From Harmothoe impar (taxonomy: Eukaryota; Annelida; Polychaeta; Phyllodocida; Polynoidae), in NCBI GenBank assembly GCA_947462335.1, contig OX381704.1, positions 44,582,942-44,646,941 of the forward strand: 64,000 nucleotides of DNA, given 5' to 3'. Position numbers and translations under genes: made by a program. Numbering within the stretch: the stretch's first letter is position 1; the number at the start of each line of letters is the position of its first letter. The notes under the pieces are model-generated. The model was not told the DNA's origin. It saw nothing but the letters and a program-made list of their open reading frames with translations, and did not search any database. Positions 25,779-39,204 of the stretch are shown here, piece by piece.

Positions 25779-28479
25779 TACATTTTCATATTTTCATGCA
25801 GCATTTTCTTCAGGCAGCTGACCCGGGGGTAGGTCCTGATCACCGTGACACGTCAATGCTGACAGTATTGCCACCTGCGGGCTACCATGCACCCCCCCCC
25901 CCCCCCACACACACACACACACATCCCCCTCACCACCCCAGCCCCGGGCATGTAGACCCCGACCTTCAGATCACCTTCCCGCACTTGCCACCGCCAAATC
26001 CTACATCCGCTCTCACCCCCTGCTCCGAAAACTCCCTTACTTTCCTCCCCCATCGCTGCCTCCGCGCCCCTTCCGTCACCACACCCTCCCCCACGGAGAC
26101 GCCATTTGCTCAGTCTCCCACTGCGCAGCCATGCGCGCGTAGTATGCGCAGTGAGGCCACGTGCGACGTGCGCTCGGCGCGCACCGAGCGGCGGCCGACA
26201 CAATCAACGACAAACGATGCCTTCCGGCGCGACGGCGTCCCGGCCCCATTATGATGAATATTAGCTACACGGGGCAGCGATCCGTGAGGTAATCACCGAT
26301 AATAGAAAGTCTTAATTATCCACAGATACCATTGAGACGGCTGGCTGCGAGCGGCCGTCACTGGTTTGGCCTCTGAGCATGCCTGTCTTCACTCGTTGTC
26401 CCGAGTCGGGGATCTGACAGCCCCAGAACACTGACACCTATTGACACCATAATGAAGCATGAAGGAGTCAGCCCCTGTCACGGCGCCTGTCGTGGCACCC
26501 CGGTGTCACGGCCAGGGCACAGTTTTATGTTTTATTATTTAGTCTGTTTGGCGCTGTGGCGTACAAGTGAGCATGCAGGGGGTGGGTTACAAAGGACTGA
26601 TGTGCCCCCTGGCTCTGCCTCATTGGCACCGACCTGCCACAGGGGCTGGTAAATGAACTGGAGCTGGTATATTACTAATGTGATTAATAATGTGTACAAA
26701 TGTAATTCAGATTACCATGCATTGGTCCTGTAAATGACAATGCATAATACTCATCATCTATATCTATAATATGGTACAGAAATAGTCAAGCACACTTAAT
26801 GAGTAAGAGATGCGTCTAAAATAGTATCCATTATTACAAGGAGGAAATTAAAGAATCGCTCTTGATGACAGTGAATTGATCTCATGTGGAAATGAATCTA
26901 TGTGCACATGCACATTTGCCATTATATATTATTATGATAGCAACAGAGTCTGCCTTGAAGACGTATACTATCATTGGCAGTACTGGATATTATATTAGCC
27001 ATATCCGTTTCTATAAACTAAACAGCATTATGATTGCATTTGAAATCTAGAATAAGGATCTTTCCTCTTACATAAACATGATGCTGTTGGGTTCATGTTA
27101 TCTATACCTTATTACTCTGTTATGATTTAACCTCGGTATACATGCACCGAACCCATCCACCAATGACCGGAAATAACTCCAAGACATTCCGGAAACTGGT
27201 GCTGCACTGCACTATGGGTGCACTATTTTGGCTATTAATTAATGTAAATTATTATATGATGAGATAGTCAAGAAAAGACGAATTGCACATTGACATGAAC
27301 ACTCTATTTTAGCCCCCATATAGCTTTCGTATTCAACAAGAGGTATGGACTGGTAGTATCTCGGTGCAGTGCAGAAGGAATTTAAGGTTTACATTAGCAT
27401 TGTTTCAATATAGCCTATGATCAACCATCGTCATGATTTCTTAGATGACCAAGTAAGGAACTGTGTAACAGCCTTATATCAAACCAAACTTCTCACCAAC
27501 AGAAGTTTTAGTGATTGCGTTATAATTGAAAATATAAGATAGAAATTTTCATACGATTTTCTCCATGTTTATACATCTGCAAACATTCTCTGCTTAAAGT
27601 GAAACTCACCCTTTACTTCACGAGGTATACATACAAAAACAGTATCTGTAGTGAGATCTATGATTATTACAAAAATGAATATTCGTATTCGCCATATACA
27701 TGCACTTCTATGTAGAAAAGTTGAGACCCTGCCAAGACCGTTTCCCCAGTGCTGTATACTACTTGTTTTCTGTGGTAACTCTTTCTGCCAGCAGGAGTTT
27801 ATGTTTACTCCTACAGTGACTCTCTACATTGTCACCAAACCTCATCAAAGTGACATGGATAGGTCAGTGGGGCGCGCGGTGTCGGTGAGGAGGGAGGGGC
27901 AGGGACAGGGGGTATATAATCAGTGTATCATACATATCACGTGATATCATGTCACATGCAACGTCGCACCTCCTGTACAATATACATACCCCAGACACTG
28001 TTTGTAAGGCCACAGAACACAAAGACAGAAACAGGGGAATATGCTGCTGTGACCTGGCCTGCCCTGCTCTACCCCCTCTCCCTGTGATGTGTTTTACATC
28101 AAAGTCCCCACCCTACATGACGTTTAACCCGCTAATCAGACAGACATGTTCAAGCAGACAAATGACCAGCCACATAACACAAAAAGCTGACGTGGGAGAC
28201 TTGCCTTCTACGGGTAAAAAGTGTAGAAGTCACCCGTGCCGCATTGAGGCGGGTGCTGGAGTCAGGTGGGAGTTTTTGTGAGGTGGGAGAGGAGAATGGG
28301 ATGACATTTGGACGTATTGTAGAGAGGGGGTATTCACAATGATGATAAAAACATGAATATGGTTGCATGTAAACGCACCTGTGACAAAAAGTACATTTTA
28401 TATGGAGTCAACCTTTTGTATGTGTCCACAGGAGCCAAGGTCATCGTATACGGTTGAACTTCACATGTCTTCCTTTTGA
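25779..28479. other. Non-coding with CpG island
   Basis: About 25887-25922 has a C homopolymer and an (AC)n run. About 25920-26420 is CpG-rich, including CATGCGCGCG and TATGCGCAGT, which resemble NRF1 sites, and then an AT-containing segment with GATGAATATTAGC. No coding gene is supported. Confidence 0.4.
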
Positions 28480-28680
28480 CCCTTTATGTGTAGCATATTG
28501 CTTTAATGCACTATGCTCTTTTGTTGGGGTGATGCATGCATGTAATACTGGTGAGTAATGGATCGGTGCTGCTTGGATCGATATACCTCTTTAGGTACAG
28601 TACGAGGCACCAATCTAGCACTAGTGACTAACTCGCTGGGCACTGCCTTGGTGCATGATGATGACAATTAAAGATGAGGC
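28480..28680. repeat. Dispersed palindromic repeat copy
   Basis: Contains GGTGATGCATGCATGTAATACT on the left and GCACTGCCTTGGTGCATGATG on the right, with GACTAACTCGCTGGGCAC before the right arm. Same family as the 12222 and 17886 copies; diverged. Confidence 0.5.
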
Positions 28681-28967
28681 TTTGAGGCATCGTGTCATCA
28701 TGAAAGGTCTAACAGCAAGTTTCAATGATACGTGTATGTGCAGTGTATTAAGGACAAGGTCTTATACCGGGCATCCATTTGCTTTTCCACCATTAAAGGT
28801 CACTTTTTTTAATGAACTTTAATGACTGCTTTGAGTTCAACTTTAGTGGTTCTTAAACTTCATGGCTGTGGTAGTGTGTGAAAAAATGTCCAAGCCCATA
28901 ACATTCTTTATAGGAATCAATCATCTGAAATTGATATTACCCAAATCAGTGACCCCTGCCGGAATTT

Positions 28968-29290
28968 AACCCTTAATGACGACATGACCCGGCAAACTAT
29001 TGTCAGCCTGTGCCGACCTTGTGGCGACATAAGGCAATGGGTTGCCATGGTACATGGATTCAGCCCTGTCTGCATGACATTAAAGTTTGCTAGGTATCTC
29101 CAAGTTTTTACATTCGTTGTGGCCAAGTTGCACCAACGCAGCGCCGGAAGGTGACTCGTGCACCGAACGTGTGCATCCTGCTTACCCTTCAATTTGGCAT
29201 CAAGGTCGTTGGTTTAGCATAACATATGAATGCAGGCTGGTCATTGTATTGTGCCAACAAAAACGGCATGATGTACTGAAGCAGTTTTCC
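28968..29290. repeat. Diverged copy of the dispersed palindromic repeat
   Basis: Starts AACCCTTAATGACGACATGA, resembling the TTAACCC end of the family, and contains CACCAACGCAGCGCCGG followed by GTGACTCGTGCACC. The match is weaker than for other copies. Confidence 0.4.
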
Positions 29291-30021
29291 CTTCTCTTCT
29301 TTTAATATACAATGGCAGCTGCAGGAATCTATTGTAAGATGGGTAAGATTAAAGTTGTTACTTAATCTATATATTACGCTGAATAGAATGCTCTGTATGT
29401 CAATGGAAACGGATAGTTTTCCAACAGTTATGACATGGTAGAACATTTTACACAAATCCATGAATGGCTGATCCAACGCGCAGACTCTCACATAGAATCA
29501 CAAGGAGAACCCCCTGAGAGGTAAGGTTGGAAATACCCTGACAGGCACAAAGTGACAGCCTCCTCAAGGGACCAGCACCAGATGTCTTTATATAGGACTT
29601 ACATAAGTGACACTTGGTGATGGTACGTTATGTAAACTACTTGTCGTGATTAGGTTAAGACACTTGGACACTTCAATCTTGAGATCTGCTTTTTTAACCA
29701 AACTGTGACTTGGGTTATGCAAACGGCTGAAGTCTACAAACAGGCAATTTATGTAACCCTGGATTGGAAAATTCAGCCCATATAACACAAATTGTTGGGA
29801 TGTATCCGACAACATCAAATGCTGCTCAGTAACAGAAACAGGTGAACACCTTGTAAAGAAAAGTCAATTAAAAACTACAAGACAAACACCAATGCAAGAC
29901 ATGAAGTGTATCAACTTCCTACAACTTCACAATAGCCCATGATAAAAGTCATCATTCATACTTACACAGCAAAACACCAGAAATACTAAGGAAATAAAGT
30001 GTAAATTATCTGTGTCTCAGT

Positions 30022-30284
30022 CTTGATCAATTAAGGACGACACGGTGCCTCAAGGTGTTATTTGTATTTGTCACCATGATGCGTCAATTCAGCGCCAGTG
30101 AGTATAACAATCACACCTGCTGCATTGGTGCATCATGCCAAGCCCTTCCGGGGCATATCCATCCGCAGGATCGGCATGATGCTTGAATTAGGTAATTGCA
30201 ACTCAATTGCCAGTATTGCATACATGTATCATTACAACCAAAGACCAGATTATATAAGTGCTATGCTGCCCTTGAAGGGTTAAA
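30022..30284. repeat. Dispersed palindromic repeat copy
   Basis: Contains CACCATGATGCGTCAATTCAG and GCTGCATTGGTGCATCATG as inverted arms (about 30072-30137). The right end, GCTATGCTGCCCTTGAAGGG followed by TTAA, matches the family end. Confidence 0.55.
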
Positions 30285-33200
30285 CAGCAGGCGGTGCAGT
30301 ACGGGTGTTAAGGTAGGTGGTGGTCATCAGACCGTGTATGTATGTCCTACCACCAGGTGCTTCCCCCTCAGGTGCAATATGCTGATGTCATGGTCCGCTG
30401 CTCATCACCTACACTACAGTACAGACAGCTGGGTGCACGAGGAAGCATCACCCCTGGGCCCTCCCACCCACTCCTCACATCAAATCTCAGTCTCACCCCT
30501 ACCATTATCATAATAACCATCATGTATATCATGGAACATATGTAGGAACATGTGTGTTTGATTGAACCGATTCTAGACGCACGCACACAGAGAAAGCCTC
30601 GGCGTCATACTCTAACGTTAGCATTTTTGAAAATTCAACAACCCAATTATCAAATCACTCTCTTTCAGAAGTACATTGTGTATGTAGGGGATTATGTATA
30701 ATGTTTATATGACATATACAACTTAAATAACACAAAAGCAAGACCTATAAAAGAGCCACTTTTCATAAAGTTATGGAACTACCAATTATCAGAAGTACAT
30801 TATGAGGTTTTCATTGAACAATAGTTCTGTTGTTGAGAAGTTATGTTGCACCAACAATGACATCCCGAATAGAAGAGATTTAATGAACATGCAATCGCAT
30901 AACGAATGGGCAATGCATATGCGTATTGTGCTTAGAACAATTTTTCTTTCTTAACTATTAATACACAATGGTAGGTTATTTGTTTGGGGTATTAATGTGA
31001 CATGCCGAAATAAACAATATAAACAATACTCCCGGGGCTCCCCATCCCAAATGAAGGATAAGTGCATTTATATCGTGCACTCATAGGAGGCATGTTGTTA
31101 TACACTATATGAATAGCGTTATGAATTGAAGGGATTCAGGAATTGAATGCGTCGTATGCGTTAAACATATATACAACAATGACAGCATCCACAGGGGAAA
31201 AGATAAAATGTGAAACCATCTGGCTCCAGAGGGATAAAAGGCGACCTGGCGACCTGGGCTGTTTTCCAGGTCACATGGCGACCTCGTACATTAATTTAAG
31301 CGACCTGGCGACTTTTGGACAAATTTGCCTATAGTAAATATGATCTAAAAAACCGACTTTGTGACCTGGAGCCCTTAATTTCGGCGACTTTCCAACCCCC
31401 TCTGCACCGCCAACCATGTGATGTGTACAGCATATTAATTGACAGCCCTTATTTAATAGTATACCTGGATCTAAGCCTTTCTCTTTGCTATACATTAGAG
31501 AAATTGGACACAACTCTTTTGGATCGCAAAACCCACTGGTTTGGACGCCCCTCGCCAGTTTCCAGCCGCCCCTGGACATCCCAGAAGGACGTCACGCCCG
31601 AGCAGACATCGCGTGTCAACAGCTTCACACCCCGTTCTAACGGGCCCACTTCAGTCGGTGTGCACTTTTACCGTTACCACCGGACGCTGCCCACTACAGA
31701 GTTCTGAATTAATAATACAGACCATCTTGAGGGGTGAGGCTTTGTGTGGAGGGACAGTGACCTCTGGTGGATGACAGAAGATGGCACTCTACATATTGTA
31801 TAGTCACGCCACACACAGAGGTGATAATAAAATCTATATTGAAGGTACCATATTGAACCTACAATACTTGTATAGAGAACAAGAGGACATTTATAACGAA
31901 CCAGAGTACTAGCACCAGTATATATATAGGGGCCTCTGAAATATGGGGCCCCTCACAATCACAATACATTGGGCCTTCTGTCGGGCCTTTTTCAATTTAT
32001 CATTTCCACCCTCAGATGCAAATGCTCATCAGCTACTCTCATACTATGCTCTGGAAAAGCCCCAGTGCCAGGCGCTCTGTGTTGTTCCAATCATATATAC
32101 CTGCATACCTAGTACAAGGGGCCTAAACTCAACACAGCCCTAGCTGATATGGACCCAATCACCATTAAGAGGGACCATATCCAAGCAGAACAATATGAAA
32201 CATGTCTAGGTGGTCGGTAGTGTATCTAACTCGCTGCAATATACGTGGCACCCGCGAAAACAATTATGTTTGACTCCCTTTCCAGAGTCAGCATGTCCCC
32301 AAATTGACACTTTTTGGGGGTGCAATCAATCATGCATTGCTAGGCTTATATCTCCTTTCAAATAGAGTCAGGACAATAGATGCTGGACTCTGCATGAGGA
32401 GGAGTCCATCATTGTCTGACTCTCTCTCTCTCTCATGCATTGTGTAGGGTCTTACTTTGCCCCCTCCCCCAGCGCTGCCCCATAACCGTCACCACGGCTA
32501 TGACCACGCCCCTGGGCGGCAGCCGTCCTCCCGTGAAGATCCCGCACGTAATCCCGTTGACAAGTGTTAATTTCCCGTCATGCGGCGCGCGTGGCGCCCC
32601 CTGTCGCCGCCCGACTTAATCACAGCCCGCCGCCATATTGGTTAATTCCCCATCCTGCCGTGCGCGGCTCTGCAGCGGTGGTGTTGACGTGACGGCACAA
32701 TGTGACCTGTGATCACGACGGTCAGCTGCCGCCATTAACACGACTCATTCAGGCACGGCTCTCAAAGCAAACTTTAGCTGCACATTAATCTGGCCGCGGC
32801 TCTTTAATTACCGCGAGCCGCGTCCCTTCACCTGCCCCCACTGACAGCCGAGTGAGGGGACAATTTGTCCTCCCTCACATGTTGCACAACCCTCCCTCCC
32901 CCCCCACACACTTATGGACATGTACCCCCTCCCCCTAAGTGCCCCCAGGGACTGCATGGTCATTGCCAGGCTAAGGTTTCTAAAGCATTCTCATTTAACT
33001 TTAATTTAAAACTGATGAATGGGATGGAGACACGGACGCGTAGTCTGCATAGTTCAGACATGGCATTGCACATCAGGAAATGTGGAGTCGGTGATCGCGT
33101 GTAACATTAAACCATTAAATATAAAGCACACATTTGGCACAGCCTATAAAAGCTTATAAACGGTATAGTGTGCCTGTACGACTGAAGGACATACACCAAC

Positions 33201-36200
33201 AGAGATATAACCCACCAGATATATAACCCGAGAACCCGACATCCACAAGGTTGGTGGGAGTGTAAGTAGTATATGAATCAGGATATAAATCGCTCAACAC
33301 TGGTATGGTACCGTTCACCCCTTACATTCTAAGATGCCTTGTCGTTGCTGCCGTATAGTGCGTGTATGTGCACTTGGTGTCTACAAAAGACCAACATCTA
33401 TTGCGTGTCAACAGCGTCACTTCCGAGAGTTCCTGCATGATTGTCCTTTACCCTCTACCTCCCCTCTTCCCCGGAGTCTCTTTCCGACTCTACCCACTCT
33501 GATAGGCCTACTTGCACGTGAAACACGCGGAGAATTCCCGCCACCTTTATGTGCATGGCGGTGCCTGTTATAAGCGTCGCTCTTTATTCCTTTCATTTCC
33601 ACCCTGCCCCCACGTCACCGGAAATTAAACGCGTATAAACAATCGTCAACTTTCTCCTGCCCGGCCCCCTGCCTCGGCCTCACCTGCCGCGCCCCCTGCG
33701 CCCCATCCGGTGTGCAGGCTCTGGTATCAAAGGCACGCACCATGATATAAAACCCGAGAACGGTATATCACCACCGCCAGGGGCGTATCATCTTCTCGGC
33801 AAATCTCGTAAAGTCTCGGGCGGGCCACGTGGCGTGGCGACCTCTCGCCTTGGTTTGGCCCCGCGGGCGGGGACTGGCGCTCTAAATTAGAATACTTGAT
33901 ATCAATTATGCCGGGAACGGCCGGGCGCGGAGGGCTATTTGCGGTGATTTGGGGTGGTTGGGGGCGGGACCGGGGCCGTTGGAGGCTGAGACCACTGCGC
34001 ACGCCGTCCGCGCAGGTGCTACAGGTTTTTGTCGGAAGCGGAACCCCCGCCGTGCGCATGCGCAGTCTACCAAAACAGAAATTAAAGGATTGCCTGCGGA
34101 GCGTACACACGATAAAGGGCTTCTGCCCGCCCCCACGACCCGGCCTTTGTGGCCGACCAGTTGGTTGCTGTCAGCAGATCGGGGCTATCCGTCTTGTGGA
34201 CTGCTACACACAGGGCTGAGGGACCGGGGGGAGCCGGGGCGGCAGGGGTCGGGGCTGGACGGGGCGGCAGGGGTGGGGCTCTACATCCCCCCAGCTGCCG
34301 GCTACAAGCGGATACCATGTTCACAGGGCAGGCACTGTAACACTATACACGTGTAGAACAAGCCGGCCACAAGCTGCTACTACTGCTACTGTAGCAGCTG
34401 AAGGCCCATATCAACATGGTGTGGGGCTTTGGGATTAATTGACCCTTTAAAGCGGTGGGGGGGGGGGGGGGGCACGTCTAATCTAAGCAGTCATGGTTAC
34501 CGGCCAAAAGATGGTTCCAAAGCAAAGGGGACCGGCTCCAGCAGATAGTTGCGATCTCATTGGTCAAGGGAAGTCACGGGGTCTGCTAATTCTAATGGCA
34601 ATGGTGTGAGCTATGGGAACTGTTCCTACCCCGAGAGGAGCACTCAGTATACTTGGCATACACATGTGTCCGGCTATCAGGGGTACTTTTCAACAAAGTC
34701 CCCCAAAACTAGGATCAATTTTGACCATTACCTCTTTGAATCAACACCGTTTTTACAAAAATCTCCTTTCATTTTCAACATACCCCTTTGAAAAAGAGGA
34801 CCATTTTACCCAAACCCCCCTAAGCAAGGGTTCATTTTCTTCAAAATCTAAATAGACTCAATTTTGCTGAAAAGAATCTCCGTTGGGACTAGTTCATTTT
34901 GAATATACCCCGAAGATCTCTTTAAAAAGGGTGAAGAGCTGCCAGATGTCCAGCCGGACACCTGTGTCAAAAGAAATTGAGTTCTCCCCCTCGGGGTTCC
35001 TCCTACCTTCTATAGGCAACCATGTACAACCATGGGAAATAGACTCATAATTCCGTCTCAGAATAGAGGAGGGGCGCTCTTTCTTGCCCTTATCTGTATC
35101 CGCGTAGTTAAATGCACCCATGTGTCTAAAGGTGTCTACAGGTATTAAATTTGAAAGAATCGCCTGAATATAAATCGCCTTTTTATATACTACTTCATTC
35201 GGGACATGATTGAAAAGGACGCTGCGACGATGGAGTAGGGTCCATCTGATTTTAAAACTTCCCGCCAGGTGGCAGGATATAAAGACTGACGGTATTATCA
35301 TACATCAGTCTTCCCACAATGCACTGTGTCTTCCGGTGTTATAGGGTCAAGGGCATCACACCCTTCCCGCCATGCACCATTACATTTCCTTAGATATGCA
35401 CAGCGCCCTATAGTAACGTAATAACACGCTTATGGCCCTATAAATAGAGCTTTTATTTGACAATGTTGCCGACTTTATGAGGTACATCTCTGTGTAAAGT
35501 TACCAATGTATGCGGACAGCGTCCCACTCGACGTGTCTTCTTTATGATATTGTTTTGTGAGGGTCAAGCGGCACCCATAACTGTCCCGTTTGACCTCCTA
35601 CCCCGCCAGCCCGGACTCAAAGAAAACCTCTCACCTACCAGGGGGAGGCGCATCATAACGTGGGGTAAACTACACAGTATCTTGTAGATGGTCCTGATTT
35701 GCTGAACTGTTATATTACTCGGTTGACAATCCCTTTGGCCATAATGATAATTATACAGTTAAATTGAACTACCATCATAACAAGCAGGTTAATGCTGATG
35801 TTTGAATGGCGATTGCCATATTCCAGACATATGGCTATATAGCAATAGGGCCTGCATGGAACATCTTTGCTAGTGGAATTATGTAATAGATTGTATAATT
35901 GGTGCCACCCCCTTGTCAAACTTTTCCCCATACCTTTGTCGACCCCCCCCCCCTACGGCGTGACGTAATTCATAGACGGCCCCTGGTGACACCTACCTGT
36001 GCCTTGATGTTGATTGGCTTAGGTTGACAGAATAGCCTTTAACACACCTGAGCCTTTCTCTATAACTCATTATGCAGCTGGCGCTGCCATCTTGTGCGTT
36101 AGGTTATTAGAAAAGAGCATGTACTGAGTCGTTACGAGACCCTCCCGCTGGGGTCAGCCGGACACTGCGGCTCGCGTGACCCGCCACATTGGGCGATAAT

Positions 36201-38420
36201 AAGGGGGTTGGCCGGAGAGGTCGTACCCCAGCCACAGATTTGATAAAGTGCCGACGTCATCGGCATCACGGGTTTTCACAATCCACTTCCAGAGACACGT
36301 AGTTAGCTGAGATATTATCTAGATAGGATAATTGGAATATAAAGTGACGAGGTGGAAAGATGTCGGTGGATAGACTGATTATGGTAGGCTACCACTAGGC
36401 ATATGTCGGGAATTAATCGGTGACACTTGGTGGCAGAAAGTGCAGTTATGAGCCAAAGGTCATCTTATATTAGGACAACAGTTCACCCCCTTAAATACGC
36501 GAATCTACGTTGCAAACCCTGGAGGCGTTACCTAAGCCCTAACTTGTATACATAATTCATATCTGTGTTTTTGCTTAGATTTTTGCTTTTACTTTTTATA
36601 ATTGTATAACTTCCTTGAAAAAGAAAGTTCCTCAGTCTCGAACCTTATATGTCGGCTTACATTAAACATAGATTTCTTTTTTTAAGGTTTTAATTCATTG
36701 CAAAGATATGCTGAAGGACACAGGTCCCCCTCCTCCCGTCCCCACCCCAACAATAAAAAGAACCACTTAAATGCTACTGTATACCCAGTACAGCATTGAA
36801 AGAGGCGCGAAATCTGCTGATGCTTCCAAAAGTGTCCTGCTCCTTTGGTCAGCGTCCTCCCAACCCTTTGTCGGCGTCCATGGGCGCTGCGTGGACGCTG
36901 GTCAGTGGGCACAGAGAGTGGGGGGCGGGGGGGGGGGGGGGATGGGGGGTCTGAAAAACAGACGGTTGCTGCCGCACGGGCGGCTAATCACAGAGCTGGA
37001 TGCTTTAGTTATGGACTCTGCTGATACAAGTGAAGGGCACAGAGCATATTGTCCGTGTAAGCCGACAATAAGGGTAGGATACATGGATACCTTTATACTT
37101 GTGTCCAATCAGGGTAGGGGTGGTAGACTAAGGCGAGGGAGCCAAGTGGCGACGTTTGTATTCGTATTGAATGAGAATAATAAACACAAAATCAATCAAA
37201 GAGATCAATTTGAGTAGAATGTTTATCGCCATGTTTATGGGGTTTTATAGTGACTGATCATAGCCACACATGAGAATAACATATAAGACTATATCTGCAC
37301 ACAATGCTGGAAAGAAATCACACAGTTTGGACATGGCATATTAGGGTGGGGGTTGACTATAATCAAGAAGGTCTGTTTTAAGCGGGAAATACACGTTGTA
37401 TTATACCTGTGAGCATGTATCCAAATAGGACTTATAATATGGGGGAGCACCGAGCTCAAACACACATTAGTTTAATCAGTATGAATATTGTCTCTACATT
37501 GTGTTCATTTTCTTTGTAGCATTTATCGGGCACCTATATTTTACGTATTATACATGTACCTTGTGTATATCTATCTGCATAATAATGTACTCGGTCAATA
37601 TAGAAAAAGTGGGAGGGGGGTAGAACTTCATGAATTATGATAATAGTGAACGGACTGCTTGCGTATTAAGGACCATATATTACTAGGCCATTGCTATATG
37701 TTCATCAACAATACAATATCAATAAGCATTAGCCTGAAAGAGTCCTAACTTCAGCACTAATTAGTCTGATATTACATTATAGGGCACCTCTACAGTGTAT
37801 GAAAGTGACAGCGGCATGTTGCCTACATGCTGCTTAAAGCTCGTACATTTACAGCATGTATATATCAACACAAGGTGTAAAAACACCACCGGCACATAAA
37901 ACAACTTCTTGGGCGTCTCTGTGACCTCTGCCCCCACTTCCGCTTCTCCTCTCACACGCCGCTGGCGGCACCTTGCGGCAGCGGGGACCAACTAACCAGG
38001 CCCGCGTTTCATTAACGCCCATATCCCGTTCAAATCTCCTGCGTGCCGGCGCCGCCGTCAGGCCGACGTCACGTCTGATGACGTGCCTCCCGTGACGCTG
38101 ACGGAGCATGCGCAGCCCGCCCCGCGCCGCACAGCCTGTCGGGAAATAGTCGCTCAGCGTCGCCGGAAGTGGCGTCGATCGTAAAGCGGGCGGGCGGCAA
38201 GGCGGCCGTCCACCGACCAAAGCGAATAATTATCGTGATATGACGGGCGCCATTTATCGGGCCGACAAGTCGGGAGACGGATGGCGCGGCTCTTGTGAAC
38301 AGCGGCGGCAGCTTCAGGGAGAGAAGGAGGGGGGAGTGGTGTTGAGGAAGGCACTACCAAATCCTTTCCCTTCAAGCACGACATGACACTGCAAGACTTC
38401 ATGTTCATTGATTGTGTCTT
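30285..38420. other. Non-coding with three CpG islands
   Basis: No gene supported. CpG-rich islands at about 32450-32870, 33600-34330 and 37910-38360 contain homeodomain-like AT cores (CATTAATC, TTTAATTACC) within GC-rich DNA. TGCGCATGCGCA, a perfect NRF1 palindrome, is at 34053-34064, and GCATGCGCAG at about 38106. G homopolymers occur at about 34456-34472 and 36926-36941. About 31240-31390 has short repeats of GGCGACCTGG. Confidence 0.4.
34053..34064. promoter_or_regulatory. Perfect NRF1-type palindrome
   Basis: TGCGCATGCGCA in a CpG island. This is the established NRF1 consensus, common in CpG-island promoters. It may mark an unannotated promoter or enhancer; no exon is recognised next to it. 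Confidence 0.4.
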
Positions 38421-38467
38421 TATGATGCACTAATGTAGCTCACCGGCACTGCATTGGTGCACCATAA
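38421..38467. repeat. Short copy of the dispersed palindromic repeat
   Basis: TATGATGCACTAATGTAGC and GGCACTGCATTGGTGCACCA form an inverted pair around CTCACC. Only the core of the family is present. Confidence 0.5.
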
Positions 38468-39204
38468 CATTACGGTGCTATATCAACTGGCCCAATCCTG
38501 AAAATCAGCTGTCAAGCCAACATATGAACTACACAATGTACAGTGTTACACCAACATTTCATTTCCAGCCGTGCCTAATGTTACAAGACTGCAATGTTGA
38601 CCCAACATGAGACCAATATCAACACTGACGGGTGGCAGTTAAGCCCTATGGATAATGATGATGATTAGAATGATATAGAGACTACAGTGCGTTTTATATC
38701 TACTTATTTCTCATGATAGAATTAGCTACACAGTCCATCTCACACTGGTGGCAGCTCTTTGCCATTATTCATTATTGGGTGTAACAACCTGTAACAGGTC
38801 CTCCAAAAAACAACCTTAAGCATATAGATCTTGATTTGATGGTTGTAGACAGAAATCAAAAGTAATGATACGGCCAACAGTAGCAGAATGTCCATAGAGG
38901 TATATATTTGGCCAATGTTGCATCAGTGGAAAATGGGATTTGAGTCTGAGTTTGTTCATTGCTCGAGTAGTTTCGAGGAACTATTTTCGGTGTACATGGA
39001 TTACAGTGATACTCCTCGGTTCACCATAGGTGCTGACTTATCTAATCTATCGGTGTCCCTGTCTTGTATCAAACTTTCATAAAGTGTAAGTATATACAGC
39101 AAATTTACCATTTGAAAGAATACATTGTAGTTTTGCTAATCAAACAACATAGATGCATGCTACATTATTTATCAATCAAGTGTATTACATAGTGTGATGT
39201 CCTT

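Noticed and set aside
10498..38880. Possible second protein-coding gene between the Pax gene and the retroelement debris
   Set aside because: I checked the longer frames and CpG islands for known domains and splice-consistent exons and found none; small or divergent exons could still be missed.
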